Shown here in pieces: positions 6,801-13,423 of a stretch of DNA of 15,524 nucleotides. Origin of the DNA: an uncultured Actinomycetes bacterium (GTDB taxonomy: Bacteria > Actinomycetota > Thermoleophilia > Solirubrobacterales > Solirubrobacteraceae); contig CALAQT010000392.1 of the NCBI GenBank assembly GCA_937888775.1, positions 1-15,524 of the forward strand, read 5' to 3'. The notes below the pieces were generated by a model, which saw nothing but the letters and a program-made list of their open reading frames with translations, did not search any database and was not told where the DNA came from. A program made the position numbers and the translations under genes. The first letter of the stretch is position 1, and each line of letters starts with the position of its first letter.

Positions 6801-7663
6801 GTGGCCTCGGTCGGCCCGTAGGTGTTCCAGACCTCCCGGCCGGCGGCGAGTCGCCACGCGAGTGGCTCTGGGCACGCCTCGCCGCCGAGGATCAACAGCC
6901 GCACACCGGCTAGCGATCCGTCGTCCCACATCGCGGCCAGCGTCGGGACGGTCGAGACGACGCTCACCCGACGCTGGGCGAGCCATGGACCGAGCTCTGA
7001 TCCGGCCCGCACGATCGACCGCGGGGCGGGGACGAGCGCAGCTCCGTTCCGCCAGGCCAGCCAGATCTCCTCGCAGCTCGCGTCGAACCCAACCGACAGG
7101 CCGGCTAGCACACGGTCCTGACGGTCGACGTTCCATAGCCGGGCCTCTGCGTCGACGAATGCGGCCGCGGAGCGGTGGCTGACCGCGACGCCCTTGGGCG
7201 CGCCGGTCGATCCGGAGGTGAAGATCACCCACGCGTCGTCCTCGACGCTCAACGGGCGGTCCTCGCCGCGCGGGGTCGCGAGCTGGTCGATTGCCAGCCC
7301 GTCGCGGACGACAGCGCAAGCGCTCGAGCGCTCGAACACGTCGGCCGCTCGCGCGGGCGGATCGTCGGCGTCCACCGGGACGTAGGCCGCGCCGGAGTGC
7401 AGCACGCCGAGGATCGCCACGTACAGCTCGCTTGTGCCGCTCGAAAGCTGAACGCCGACCCGGTCACCGCGTCCAACGCCTGCCGCGTTCAGGCGGCGTC
7501 CGAGCGCGCAGGCCGCGCCGGCCAGCTCGCGGTAGGTCAGGGTCGCGTCGGCGGCGTCGATCGCTACGCGATCGCCACAGCGAACCGCCGTGGCGTTGAA
7601 GATGTCCAGGAGGGTCCGCGCCCGTGGGGCGGTCGTGCGGTCGGTCGTGATTGAGAAGCTCAT
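3860..7663 (-). CDS. Pls/PosA-type non-ribosomal peptide synthetase
   Basis: This 1267-residue synthetase resembles epsilon-poly-L-lysine synthetase. Adenylation domain (about 18-475): A3 FTSGSTGAPKG (148-158), A4 FDASCEEIW (193-201), A5 NTYGPTEAT (280-288), A7 YCTGD (363-367), A8 GRRDHQVKIGGRRIELGEID (380-399), A10 GKVDRNAL (466-473). Carrier domain: DFFELGGSSLAAAKL (514-528), phosphopantetheine Ser at 522. The remaining 700 residues alternate hydrophobic helices (about 588-628, 815-877, a third bundle after about 1060) with three hexapeptide-repeat (left-handed beta-helix) units, matching the Pls/PosA terminal domain. There are no condensation or thioesterase domains of the classical type. 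In Pls these membrane units catalyse iterative peptide bonds between monomers. ATG 7663 (MSFSITTD) has AAGGA just upstream; a TTG 16 codons earlier is less likely. A PPTase gene overlaps its end. The product is inferred. Confidence 0.9.
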   Translation of the reverse strand: MSFSITTDRTTAPRARTLLDIFNATAVRCGDRVAIDAADATLTYRELAGAACALGRRLNAAGVGRGDRVGVQLSSGTSELYVAILGVLHSGAAYVPVDADDPPARAADVFERSSACAVVRDGLAIDQLATPRGEDRPLSVEDDAWVIFTSGSTGAPKGVAVSHRSAAAFVDAEARLWNVDRQDRVLAGLSVGFDASCEEIWLAWRNGAALVPAPRSIVRAGSELGPWLAQRRVSVVSTVPTLAAMWDDGSLAGVRLLILGGEACPEPLAWRLAAGREVWNTYGPTEATVVSTAARIESGKQVTIGWPLDGWETAVVDQDGEPVQTGEPGELVIAGAGVAGYLDPVLDTERFPPLPSLGWERAYCTGDIVRETAHGLVFVGRRDHQVKIGGRRIELGEIDGQLNDIPGVKAAATVVRESSAGNKLLVAYIVGEVNPTEVRASMAQRLPQALVPLIVRLDELPKAASGKVDRNALPWPAPGDGPATSTAGLSGTAGGLAERWTDQLGPLEVTPESDFFELGGSSLAAAKLTSALRDRFPAVAVADVYNHRRLEQLSNRLDQLGSTDQQAPAARGLESRRWGAIRAAGALELVALGAPQWLLGILAFDRISHVGPQVGWAWLILGWLVFTSAPGRFGIVLAARRVLLADLKPGRYPRGSWVTSRVWFVERLAEIAHLESLAGTPWAARYARIMGHSVGEGARLGTLPPPTSLVRIGERATLEPDVDLHGWWIDGQELVIDELRIGPDARVGTRAVLMPGASIGTGAEVEAGTVISGHVPAGQRWAGTPGRQIGQAGDGWPEADAPARPLRRRLKATYAAGLALQGVVPLLASVPGILLVAAFAPSNVSIASEAATIVMIAPLLALSFVFAYAVLIALAVRIPSPLVKAGWHRDDGIVGWVLWFSESLINQARGVLFPLYSSLYTRPWLRLAGIQIGKRTEISTAVGLNRLTRFGEESFATDDVVLAGAKARGGWLYVAPIEVGNRSFLGNGAILEASTRLGDDSLVGVLTTAPPTSTNGTSWFGSPALELPRVADKFDPARTTHPPRRLLVARAAMELIRILLPATVSTMLAGSVFLGLSSIGTAGGLWPMVVAAPFILVGAGVTATLITIAIKWALMGRYRAGEHPLYSFFVWRDEIVNTCQEQLAGAWLLRSAVATPVLSAYLRMMGATVGRDVWFEALTVTEFDIAELGDGCVVNRNGVVETHLFHDRLMRIGPAKLGPGATLGPAAAMLPDTTIGAHCSVGGRSVVMRGEELPAQTRWHGAPVFAA

Positions 7664-7696
7664 AAGTCCTTGGGTGTTGAGGGGGCGGTCTGTCCG

Positions 7697-7735
7697 CGCT
7701 GCGGCGGGCAAGCTCGCGTGCCTGCCCGCCGCGCG
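7697..7735 (-). promoter_or_regulatory. Strong hairpin between secreted peptide gene and synthetase gene
   Basis: GCGGCGGGCA (7701-7710) and TGCCCGCCGC (7723-7732) pair perfectly. With a bulged T at 7700 the stem extends by CGC/GCG to 13 bp. It lies in the 88-base gap of the operon. No T-run follows, so attenuation or an mRNA-stability element, setting different output for the two genes, is more likely than full termination. Confidence 0.5.
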
Positions 7736-7751
7736 TCGGAGGTTCGGGTCA

Positions 7752-7955
7752 TCAGCGATCGCGCACGTCCCGTGAGGTGTCGGCGCTGCGCTTGTCCGGC
7801 GTCTTGTCGACGTGGCGGACGCCGGTCGCGTCGCGCGAGGCGTCGATGCGAACCGTCGAGGGGTGAGTCGTCGTCGACGCCGCCTGGGCGATCGGGACCG
7901 CAGCGAAAGACAGCGCTGCGATCGAGCCGGTGATAGCGAGTGTCCGTGATCTCAT
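7752..7955 (-). CDS. Small secreted peptide (67 aa), first gene of the synthetase operon
   Basis: A Sec signal peptide is clear: MRSRT, a hydrophobic core (about 7-24), then AQA as a cleavage site at residues 24-26. The mature part is about 41 residues, very hydrophilic, rich in Asp, Arg, Lys and Thr, ending TSRDVRDR, with no Cys. AGGAGG 7 bases before the ATG is a strong ribosome binding site. It is co-directional with the synthetase, 88 bases ahead, and divergent from the two-component genes. No family is recognised. It might be a periplasmic ligand for the kinase, an immunity or binding factor for the polymer, or simply a cell-envelope peptide; nothing in the sequence decides. Confidence 0.75.
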   Translation of the reverse strand: MRSRTLAITGSIAALSFAAVPIAQAASTTTHPSTVRIDASRDATGVRHVDKTPDKRSADTSRDVRDR

Positions 7956-7980
7956 CGTGGTCCTCCTGTGATGGAGTTGA

Positions 7981-8073
7981 TGCGCTTGAGAACTCAGCGC
8001 AGTGGATTGACGCTGACCAGGGTGAAAGCGCTGGTCAAGAGCGCGGTAAGGGAGCGTTCAGAAGCGCCTTACC
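7981..8073. promoter_or_regulatory. Divergent control region with three inverted repeats
   Basis: Between the synthetase operon (start 7955) and the response regulator (start 8116) lie three consecutive inverted repeats. The first is TGCGC(T)TGAG-AA-CTCAGCGCA (7981-8001). The second is TGACCAG-N10-CTGGTCA (8014-8037). The third is GGTAAGG-N15-CCTTACC (8045-8073). Promoters for both directions must lie here, but no box is convincing. The neighbouring OmpR-type regulator is the natural candidate to bind here, although that family more often uses direct repeats. Confidence 0.5.
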
Positions 8074-8115
8074 AACCCGATTTCGCCTGCTAGAGCGCAT
8101 AAGGTGGTGCCTGAG

Positions 8116-8793
8116 ATGCGGATCCTGGTAATCGAAGACGAGCGCACGCTGGCGGGCTTCATCGAGCAGAGCCTGCGCGCCGAAGGGCACGCCGTCACGC
8201 TCTGCCACGACGGCGAGAGCGGTGAGGCGGCGGCGCTCACCGGCGATTACGCCCTCGTCCTGCTCGACCTGACGCTCCCCGGCAAGGACGGTCTCGACGT
8301 GCTCCGTGCGATCCGCGTGCGGATGCCCGAGCTGCCGGTAATCGTGCTCACCGCGCGCGCCGCGGTGGAGCAACGGGTCGAGGGGCTTGATCGTGGCGCG
8401 AACGACTACGTCACCAAGCCGTTCTCGTTCGAGGAACTGCTCGCACGGGTACGCGCGCAGCTGCGCTCACCCAGCCAGCGCGAATCCTCCGTGCTGGAGG
8501 CAGCCGGCATTCACATGGATCTACGCACCCGCCGAGTCGAGCGCGACGGGCACGAGGTGCAACTCACCGCCCGCGAGTTCGAAGTGCTCGCCTACCTGAT
8601 GCGCCATCCCGACCAGGTTCTGTCCCGCGAGCAGATCCTCAACGCTGTATGGGGGTTTGACTTCGACCCCGGCACAAAAGTGCTCGAGGTCTACATCGGT
8701 TACCTGCGTCGCAAGCTCGGGGATGCAGAAGAGTCGGACCCGATCGAGACCGTCCGCAACGTCGGCTACCGGCTGCGCGTGCCACGTGGCTAG
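8116..8793 (+). CDS. OmpR/PhoB-family two-component response regulator
   Basis: This 225-residue protein has an N-terminal receiver domain with the acidic pocket E7/D8, phospho-acceptor D51 (LVLLDLTLPGKDG), T79 and K101 (KPFSFEEL). A C-terminal winged-helix DNA-binding domain includes TAREFEVLAYLMRHP and VLEVYIGYLRRKLGD, ending ETVRNVGYRLRVP. ATG 8116 gives the canonical MRILVIEDE start and has AAGGTGG 8 bases upstream; a GTG at 8104 is in frame but would add only four residues. It overlaps the kinase gene by 8 bases, so the pair is co-translated. By position it likely controls the divergent synthetase operon and itself. Confidence 0.93.
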   Translation: MRILVIEDERTLAGFIEQSLRAEGHAVTLCHDGESGEAAALTGDYALVLLDLTLPGKDGLDVLRAIRVRMPELPVIVLTARAAVEQRVEGLDRGANDYVTKPFSFEELLARVRAQLRSPSQRESSVLEAAGIHMDLRTRRVERDGHEVQLTAREFEVLAYLMRHPDQVLSREQILNAVWGFDFDPGTKVLEVYIGYLRRKLGDAEESDPIETVRNVGYRLRVPRG

Positions 8794-10201
8794 ACGCCTG
8801 CTCCCCGGCGGCCTGCGCGCCCAATTAGCACTCGCAATCGCACCGGTCACCGCGCTCGCCGTCGGCGCCAGCTTCCTGGCGCTCTACAGCGGCACCAGCT
8901 CACGTCTGCGATCACAGATCGAGTCGCAACTAAGAACGCAGGCAGCCGAGTGGCACCAGTTCACCGTGCACGCGGACTTCAGCACGCCCGCTGCGCTCGA
9001 GCGCACCGCGACACAGTTCATCGCCGCGCAGCGCTACCACGCAGAATCGCTGATCATCGTCGTCCAGGTCAACGGCGGCCGAACCGTCAGCAACAACTCC
9101 GAGCTCCTCGCACGCGAAGGAGCGCGCGAACAGAGCCCTAACGAGACGACCGGACTGCTCGACTCCCCAACCGGCCTGGCGACCGTCCCGGTCGCCGAGG
9201 CCGGAACGATGCGGGTGCTCGCGCAACCGATCGACTACGGCAACCGGCGCGTCGGGATGCTCCGCGTCGCCAACCCACTGACACCCTTGCAGCAAGCGCA
9301 GGCAAGCCTCCGACGCACGTTCCTCGTCGTCGGAGTGGTCGCGCTCGCGCTCGCGCTCGCCGCCGGGATCGGGCTGGCGACCGTGATCGCTGCCCCGCTT
9401 CGGCGGATCGCGCGGGTCGCCACAGCGGTCGACGCCGGAGACCTCTCGATGCGGGCAGGCCCAGTCGCCGCCCGCGGAGAGGTCAGAGTGCTCTCCGACG
9501 CGTTCGACCGCATGCTCGAGCGGCTCGAGCGCGCGTTCAAACGCCAGCGGGACTTCGTCTCAGACGCCTCGCACGAGTTGCGCACACCGCTCACCGTCCT
9601 GCGCGCCCAGGTCGAACTGCTCGACCGCGAGACCGACGAGCGCAGCCGGCACCAAGCGACCGCGACGCTGCTGCGCCGACTCGACGAGCTCGACCGGCTC
9701 GTCGGGGACATGCTCACCCTCGCCAGCGCCGAAGCAGGCCAGCTCGTAGAGCCACGCCCGATCGACCTGGGCGAGTTCTTCGAGGACCTCCGCCGTGACC
9801 TGCCGCTGTTCGGCGAACGCGACTTCCAGCTGCAGGCAGTCGGCGGCACGCTCGAGGCCGACCCCGACCGCCTCACCCAAGTGCTCCGCAACCTGGTCCG
9901 CAACGCCGTCTCGCACACCAACCCCGGCGATCGAGTGACCGTCACGGCACGATCGCGGGACGGGCGACTCGAGATCTCCGTCAGCGACACCGGACCCGGC
10001 ATTCCACCGGACCAGCTTGAACAGATCTTCGAACGCTTCCGCCGCCTCGATCACAGCCGCTCGCGCGACCGCGGCGGCAGCGGCCTCGGCCTCGCGATCG
10101 CCCGTGCGATCACCGAAGCACACGGCGGGAGCATCCACGCCGAATCCGGACCCGGCCAAGGCGCGACGTTCCGCATCGAGCTACCCGGCTACCGGGCGTA
10201 G
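8786..10201 (+). CDS. Sensor histidine kinase (HAMP, HisKA, HATPase)
   Basis: This 471-residue membrane kinase is the partner of the upstream regulator. Order: transmembrane helix 1 (about 13-33), extracytoplasmic sensor domain (about 34-175) without a recognisable fold, transmembrane helix 2 (about 178-201), HAMP linker (about 202-254), HisKA with phospho-accepting H263 in SDASHELRTPLT, then the ATPase domain with N box RNLVRNAVSHT (368-378), G1 DTGPGIP (401-407) and G2 GGSGLGLAI (430-438). All catalytic motifs are intact. The start is GTG 8786 inside the regulator's last codons, giving MARRLLPGGLRAQL and a proper first helix. The exposed sensor domain implies an envelope signal, plausibly the polymer, the secreted peptide or cationic stress. 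Confidence 0.92.
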   Translation: MARRLLPGGLRAQLALAIAPVTALAVGASFLALYSGTSSRLRSQIESQLRTQAAEWHQFTVHADFSTPAALERTATQFIAAQRYHAESLIIVVQVNGGRTVSNNSELLAREGAREQSPNETTGLLDSPTGLATVPVAEAGTMRVLAQPIDYGNRRVGMLRVANPLTPLQQAQASLRRTFLVVGVVALALALAAGIGLATVIAAPLRRIARVATAVDAGDLSMRAGPVAARGEVRVLSDAFDRMLERLERAFKRQRDFVSDASHELRTPLTVLRAQVELLDRETDERSRHQATATLLRRLDELDRLVGDMLTLASAEAGQLVEPRPIDLGEFFEDLRRDLPLFGERDFQLQAVGGTLEADPDRLTQVLRNLVRNAVSHTNPGDRVTVTARSRDGRLEISVSDTGPGIPPDQLEQIFERFRRLDHSRSRDRGGSGLGLAIARAITEAHGGSIHAESGPGQGATFRIELPGYRA

Positions 10202-10202
10202 C

Positions 10203-11025
10203 CGCGCCGGAGGAGAGCTGCAGACCGGCCGCGCCAAGGCGACGGACGAAGCCGAGGATCAGCTGTATGGCGAGGCGCGCAGCGATGAGCTGCCCGAGCA
10301 GCTGCGGACAGCCGAGGGGCGGCGGGAGTTCTTTCGCCAGGGCAAGCAGAAGCTGCAGCGCGACGGGGCTGATAAGCAAGAGCCGGCGGGCGAGGGATCG
10401 CGTCAGGAGGCCGAGTTTGAGTTCGACGCAGAGCGGATCGTCGCCCGTGTCCAGGGGCGGGAGGAATGGTTGCGCCACGCCAAGCGCCAGCTCGAGCGGC
10501 GCCGCTGGCAGGAGCCCGACCCGGTCCCGCGCTCGCGCTCGGATCGGTTGTTGCTGGCGGCGCAGCGGCTTGAGGACGAGCTTGACGCCGAGCGCCTTGG
10601 CAACGAGGCGTATGAGGAGTTTCGGGCGCAGCGACGCAGGACCGACGGGCGTCGCCTGGGCGGGCCGACCGAAGCCCTACACGCCGCCGGCGATCCCCGA
10701 GGGCAAGGTGAACCTGACCGACCCCGACAGCAAGCACCTCAAGGTCCGCGTCGGGTACGTGCAGGGCTACAACGCCCAGGCGGTCGTCGACGAGGGGCAG
10801 ATCGTGCTCGCTGCCGAGATCACCAACAGCACCGTCGATTGGTCCCAGCTTGATCCGATGGTCAGCGCAACGATCGCAGAGCTCGAGCGGGCCGGGGTGG
10901 CCGGCTGGCCCGAGACCGCGCTGGCGGACTCCCAGTACTGGAACGAGGAGCACATGGACGAGGTGATCGGAAACAAGCACGTCCAGGTGCTGTGTGCGCC
11001 TCCCTTTTCTGTCAACGTCGCGTGA
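10203..11025 (+). pseudogene. IS1182-type transposase, internal fragment with frameshift
   Basis: The first part (to about 10660) reads AEDQLYGEARSDELPEQLRT and RIVARVQGREEWLRHAKRQL, then ANEAYEEF-like sequence. The second, in a different frame, reads GRPKPYTPPAIPEGKVNLTD, VGYVQGYNAQAVVDEGQIV and ALADSQYWNEEHM, including an Asp of the DDE triad. This is the middle of the transposase common in high-GC actinobacteria. The N-terminal part is missing, the C-terminal domain is lost after VQVLCAPP (about 11003), and there is a frameshift near 10660. It begins immediately after the kinase stop, so one rearrangement edge lies there. Confidence 0.82.
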
Positions 11026-11057
11026 GACGGGAGCGAAGGCATCCTCGCGCTCAGCTC

Positions 11058-11073
11058 GGCCGCTTGTGCGGCC
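11058..11073. repeat. Small perfect hairpin downstream of the transposase remnant
   Basis: GGCCGC and GCGGCC enclose a TTGT loop. It could terminate transcription coming from the kinase operon and the IS remnant, but lacks a T-run. The remaining sequence to 11239 is the presumed leader of the DivIVA-domain gene; no clear promoter was found. Confidence 0.3.
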
Positions 11074-11239
11074 ACCCATACTGTTGGCGGGACAGGCGGC
11101 GGCTTTCGTTGGGCGGACAACCCGACCAGAGTGCGCGTACGGATCGTTGCGGTCCAACCGTTTAGCAGTCGTGCGAGAGGGATCCCGCCGACAATGGCGA
11201 AGAGTCTGGTGTTTGCGGAGACGTGCGACGGAGTTACGC

Positions 11240-11968
11240 ATGAGCGATTTCGATGGGCCCGGCACGGAGCTTCAGAAGCCAGTGAAGCAGCGATCGGCAG
11301 GCGCGTTTGGCGATCTCGGCGATCGTCTTGCGCGCGCGTTCGGGACCTTTGAGCCAACGAAGGCGGACGTGCCGACATCGGTGTCGGGTGGGGAGCTGGG
11401 CGACGTTGTCGATCTCGAGCCGGCGCCATCCTGGGAGCCGCTTGCGTCGCGGTTTCGGCTTGCGTGGCGCGGTTATGACCGCGCCACCGTGGATGAGTAC
11501 GTCGCTGACCTTGAGCGGTACGTGTCTGACCTTGAGCGCAAGCTTGCGACGCTCCAGGTGCGGTCGGCATCTGGGAGCTCGGTTGTTGAAGAGATCCAGC
11601 GGATCGGCGATCAGACTGCATCGATCCTTCGTGTCGCGAACGAGCAGGCCGAAGCTGTTACCCGTCGGGCGCAAACAGAGGCCGAGCGGTGCCTTGCCGA
11701 GGCACAGTCTGACGCCAGCGCGATCACGGACGCGGCCAAGCAACAGCTGCGCCTACTTGACAGCGAGACGGATGCCGTCTGGCGCGAACGCGAGCGGCTC
11801 GTCGCGGGCCTGCGCGAGCTTGCCGACGGAATGGCGTCGCTTGCCCAAGACGCAGCCGACCGTTTCCCGACCGAGGCCGAGCAAGCCGAGCAGTTCGCTC
11901 CAGCGGCACCGGATCCCGCCGGCGAGCACACGAATGGCCGTGCCGGCTACCGGCCGCAAGACGCCTGA
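11240..11968 (+). CDS. DivIVA-domain coiled-coil protein
   Basis: This 242-residue protein has about 70 unstructured N-terminal residues (acidic/Pro-rich around VDLEPAPSWEPL). A DivIVA-like N-terminal motif follows (FRLAWRGYDRATVDEYVADLERYVSDLERKLATL, about 73-106), then a long Ala/Glu/Arg coiled coil to about residue 220. DivIVA/Wag31 relatives sense membrane curvature and organise polar growth or division. Here the motif is displaced from the N-terminus, so this is a DivIVA-domain relative rather than the division protein itself. The ATG gives a natural start (MSDFDGPG) with a weak GGAG 6 bases upstream. There are no division or cell-wall genes beside it. It is related to actinobacterial proteins of unknown role. 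Confidence 0.8.
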   Translation: MSDFDGPGTELQKPVKQRSAGAFGDLGDRLARAFGTFEPTKADVPTSVSGGELGDVVDLEPAPSWEPLASRFRLAWRGYDRATVDEYVADLERYVSDLERKLATLQVRSASGSSVVEEIQRIGDQTASILRVANEQAEAVTRRAQTEAERCLAEAQSDASAITDAAKQQLRLLDSETDAVWRERERLVAGLRELADGMASLAQDAADRFPTEAEQAEQFAPAAPDPAGEHTNGRAGYRPQDA

Positions 11969-12294
11969 TCCACGTCTGAGCATCCACCGCAAGCAGCACG
12001 CGCGCACGGCGATCTGCCGCAAGCATGGCGGGCTTCGATCGCGTCCGTGTTGCGTGACACGATCCGCGAGGAGCCACACGCCGTAGCGATGTGGACGTCC
12101 CGCTCCTGCAACCAGCGAGACGAGAAGCCTCCAGACGCCGTGGAGTCCCAGCCCCACTGCCGCTTTCATTGCGGCTCCGCCAGCCGAACGTGCGATTGTC
12201 GGCTAGCACTGACGCGTGAGGATTACGCCGACTGCCGGGGTCTGTCGATGTCGTTGAGACAGATCGAGTCAGAGATGCGTCTGCGGCGATCGCG
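11969..12294. other. Gene-poor stretch
   Basis: The region lies between two convergent genes. Frames on both strands are short, Arg/Ser-rich and lack ribosome binding sites or known motifs. No strong hairpin with a T-run was seen. It may hold decayed sequence, but none could be identified. Confidence 0.4.
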
Positions 12295-12879
12295 TCATGA
12301 GCCAGCTGGACGCTGATTGATCGTGAGTGAGCTTGGCAGCACCTTGTTGCAGGCTTGCATGGCGCGCTGGAACTGGGGGGCCTGCGGGTTGATCCCGGAA
12401 GGGAGGTCGAACGCCCCGTCGTGGTCGGGGTCGGGAAACTTCGGCACTCCGTGCGAGCGCATGCAGACCGCGAACTTCAGGCCCTGCGCTTGGTCCTGGG
12501 CGCTGTTGGCAGCGGCAGCGCCGGGCGCTCCGCCGTTGGGCACGAGCTCGTGGCAGGCTTTTGTCGCGGTCTTGAACGCCAGGGAGTTGGGATTGAGGCT
12601 GCCGGGCGAGATCTTGACGTGCACCTGGCCACCTGAGCTGGAGATCTGCGGGTCGGGATAGTCGGGCAACCCGTGCGAGCGCATGCAGACCGCGAACGCC
12701 ACGAACTGCTTGCCGAAGCTCGCCGCGCTTGGCCGGCCGGCCGAGCGACTCGGCGAGCTACCTCCGCAGCCCGAGACGAGCAGGCCGATCGCGATCAGCC
12801 CGGCGATCGAGGGAACCGTGCGCCGAGCACGCACTCCAGCTCGCTCCGGTCTGGCGGTGTGTCTGGCGGCTGGTCTCAC
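12295..12879 (-). CDS. Secreted lipoprotein with two CMRSHG...PDP repeats
   Basis: This is a 194-residue exported protein. The signal region ends in a lipobox LVSGC (34-38) followed by GGSSPS, so Cys38 would be lipidated and the protein anchored outside the membrane. It contains two copies of one module: AVCMRSHGLPDYPDP (63-77) and AVCMRSHGVPKFPDP (137-151). Each is followed about 25-30 residues later by ACHELVP/ACNKVLP, so each module has two Cys and one His. This is a recognisable but functionally unassigned actinobacterial type, often met beside ABC exporters or peptidoglycan-binding proteins; none is here. GTG 12879 is chosen because AAAGGAG precedes it by 5 bases; a longer frame upstream to 12942 lacks such a site. 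Confidence 0.8.
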   Translation of the reverse strand: MRPAARHTARPERAGVRARRTVPSIAGLIAIGLLVSGCGGSSPSRSAGRPSAASFGKQFVAFAVCMRSHGLPDYPDPQISSSGGQVHVKISPGSLNPNSLAFKTATKACHELVPNGGAPGAAAANSAQDQAQGLKFAVCMRSHGVPKFPDPDHDGAFDLPSGINPQAPQFQRAMQACNKVLPSSLTINQRPAGS

Positions 12880-12892
12880 GTCGTCTCCTTTC

Positions 12893-12911
12893 GAACAGCT
12901 TGAGCTGGTTC
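12893..12911 (-). promoter_or_regulatory. Inverted repeat just upstream of the lipoprotein RBS
   Basis: GAACAGCT-TG-AGCTG-(G)-TTC is a palindrome with one bulged base (CAGCT 12896-12900, AGCTG 12903-12907). It directly adjoins the Shine-Dalgarno of the lipoprotein gene. It could be an operator or a leader hairpin affecting translation. Confidence 0.3.
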
Positions 12912-13065
12912 TACCGGACGATCGGTGACAGGGAAGTAACACGTTGCATTCGTTTCACGCCAGCAACGGTCCGAGCGGCGCATACCCCCGCTCTCAGACA
13001 GAAGTCACACGACGCGCGGCACTCCCAAAGCTGAGCAGCCTCTCCAGTCAGGCCGTGGACTCTGA

Positions 13066-13423
13066 CGACTTCTGCTTCGCTCGCGAGACCCCGACGCGCT
13101 GCGCGGCATCGCCCAGCTCGCCGCACGGTGGGCGGCCGCGTTCGTGCTCGACCCCGCGGGCGTCACCCGCACCAAGGCGCTCGGCTTAGAGCCGGGTGGA
13201 GCGCAAGCTGCGCGACGGGCTGCCGGGTGGAGACGGCGCGCTGCGCGCCGCCGTGTGGGAGTTCATGCGGCCGATGCTCTCGCGCGCGCTGATCGCGCTC
13301 AACCGCGATGCGTTCGTCGTCAACGAGAGCGCAGGGACCACCGTCGACCTCGACGGCCACCGTGCCGCGTCCGATCTCGACGAGCTCGCCCTAGACGACG
13401 AGCCAGACGCCGAGTCAGCGTAG
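13066..13423 (+). pseudogene. Coding-like fragment of unknown function beside the integrase
   Basis: Third positions are strongly G/C in two adjoining frames. From about 13081 one reads RDPDALRGIAQLAARWAAAF and DPAGVTRTKALGLE. From 13196 the next frame reads VERKLRDGLPGGDGALRAAVWEFMRPMLSRAL and ends DDEPDAESA at a TAG (13421-13423). The change of frame at about 13190 suggests one frameshifted gene, with its 5' part lost before a stop at 13063. Alternatively the second part is a 75-aa gene starting with GTG at 13196. I do not recognise the family. It overlaps the integrase frame on the opposite strand. It may be a host or element gene cut by the integration event. Confidence 0.4.

Noticed and set aside
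7664..7711. TTG start 16 codons upstream for the synthetase
   Set aside because: It lies inside the intergenic hairpin and lacks a ribosome binding site; ATG 7663 has AAGGA upstream.
8657..8785. Upstream extension of the kinase frame to ATG 8657
   Set aside because: It would lie wholly inside the response regulator's DNA-binding domain; GTG 8786 gives a normal kinase N-terminus.
10767..11621. 284-residue - strand frame over the IS remnant and DivIVA-domain gene
   Set aside because: Antisense to recognised proteins, with biased composition and no start signals.
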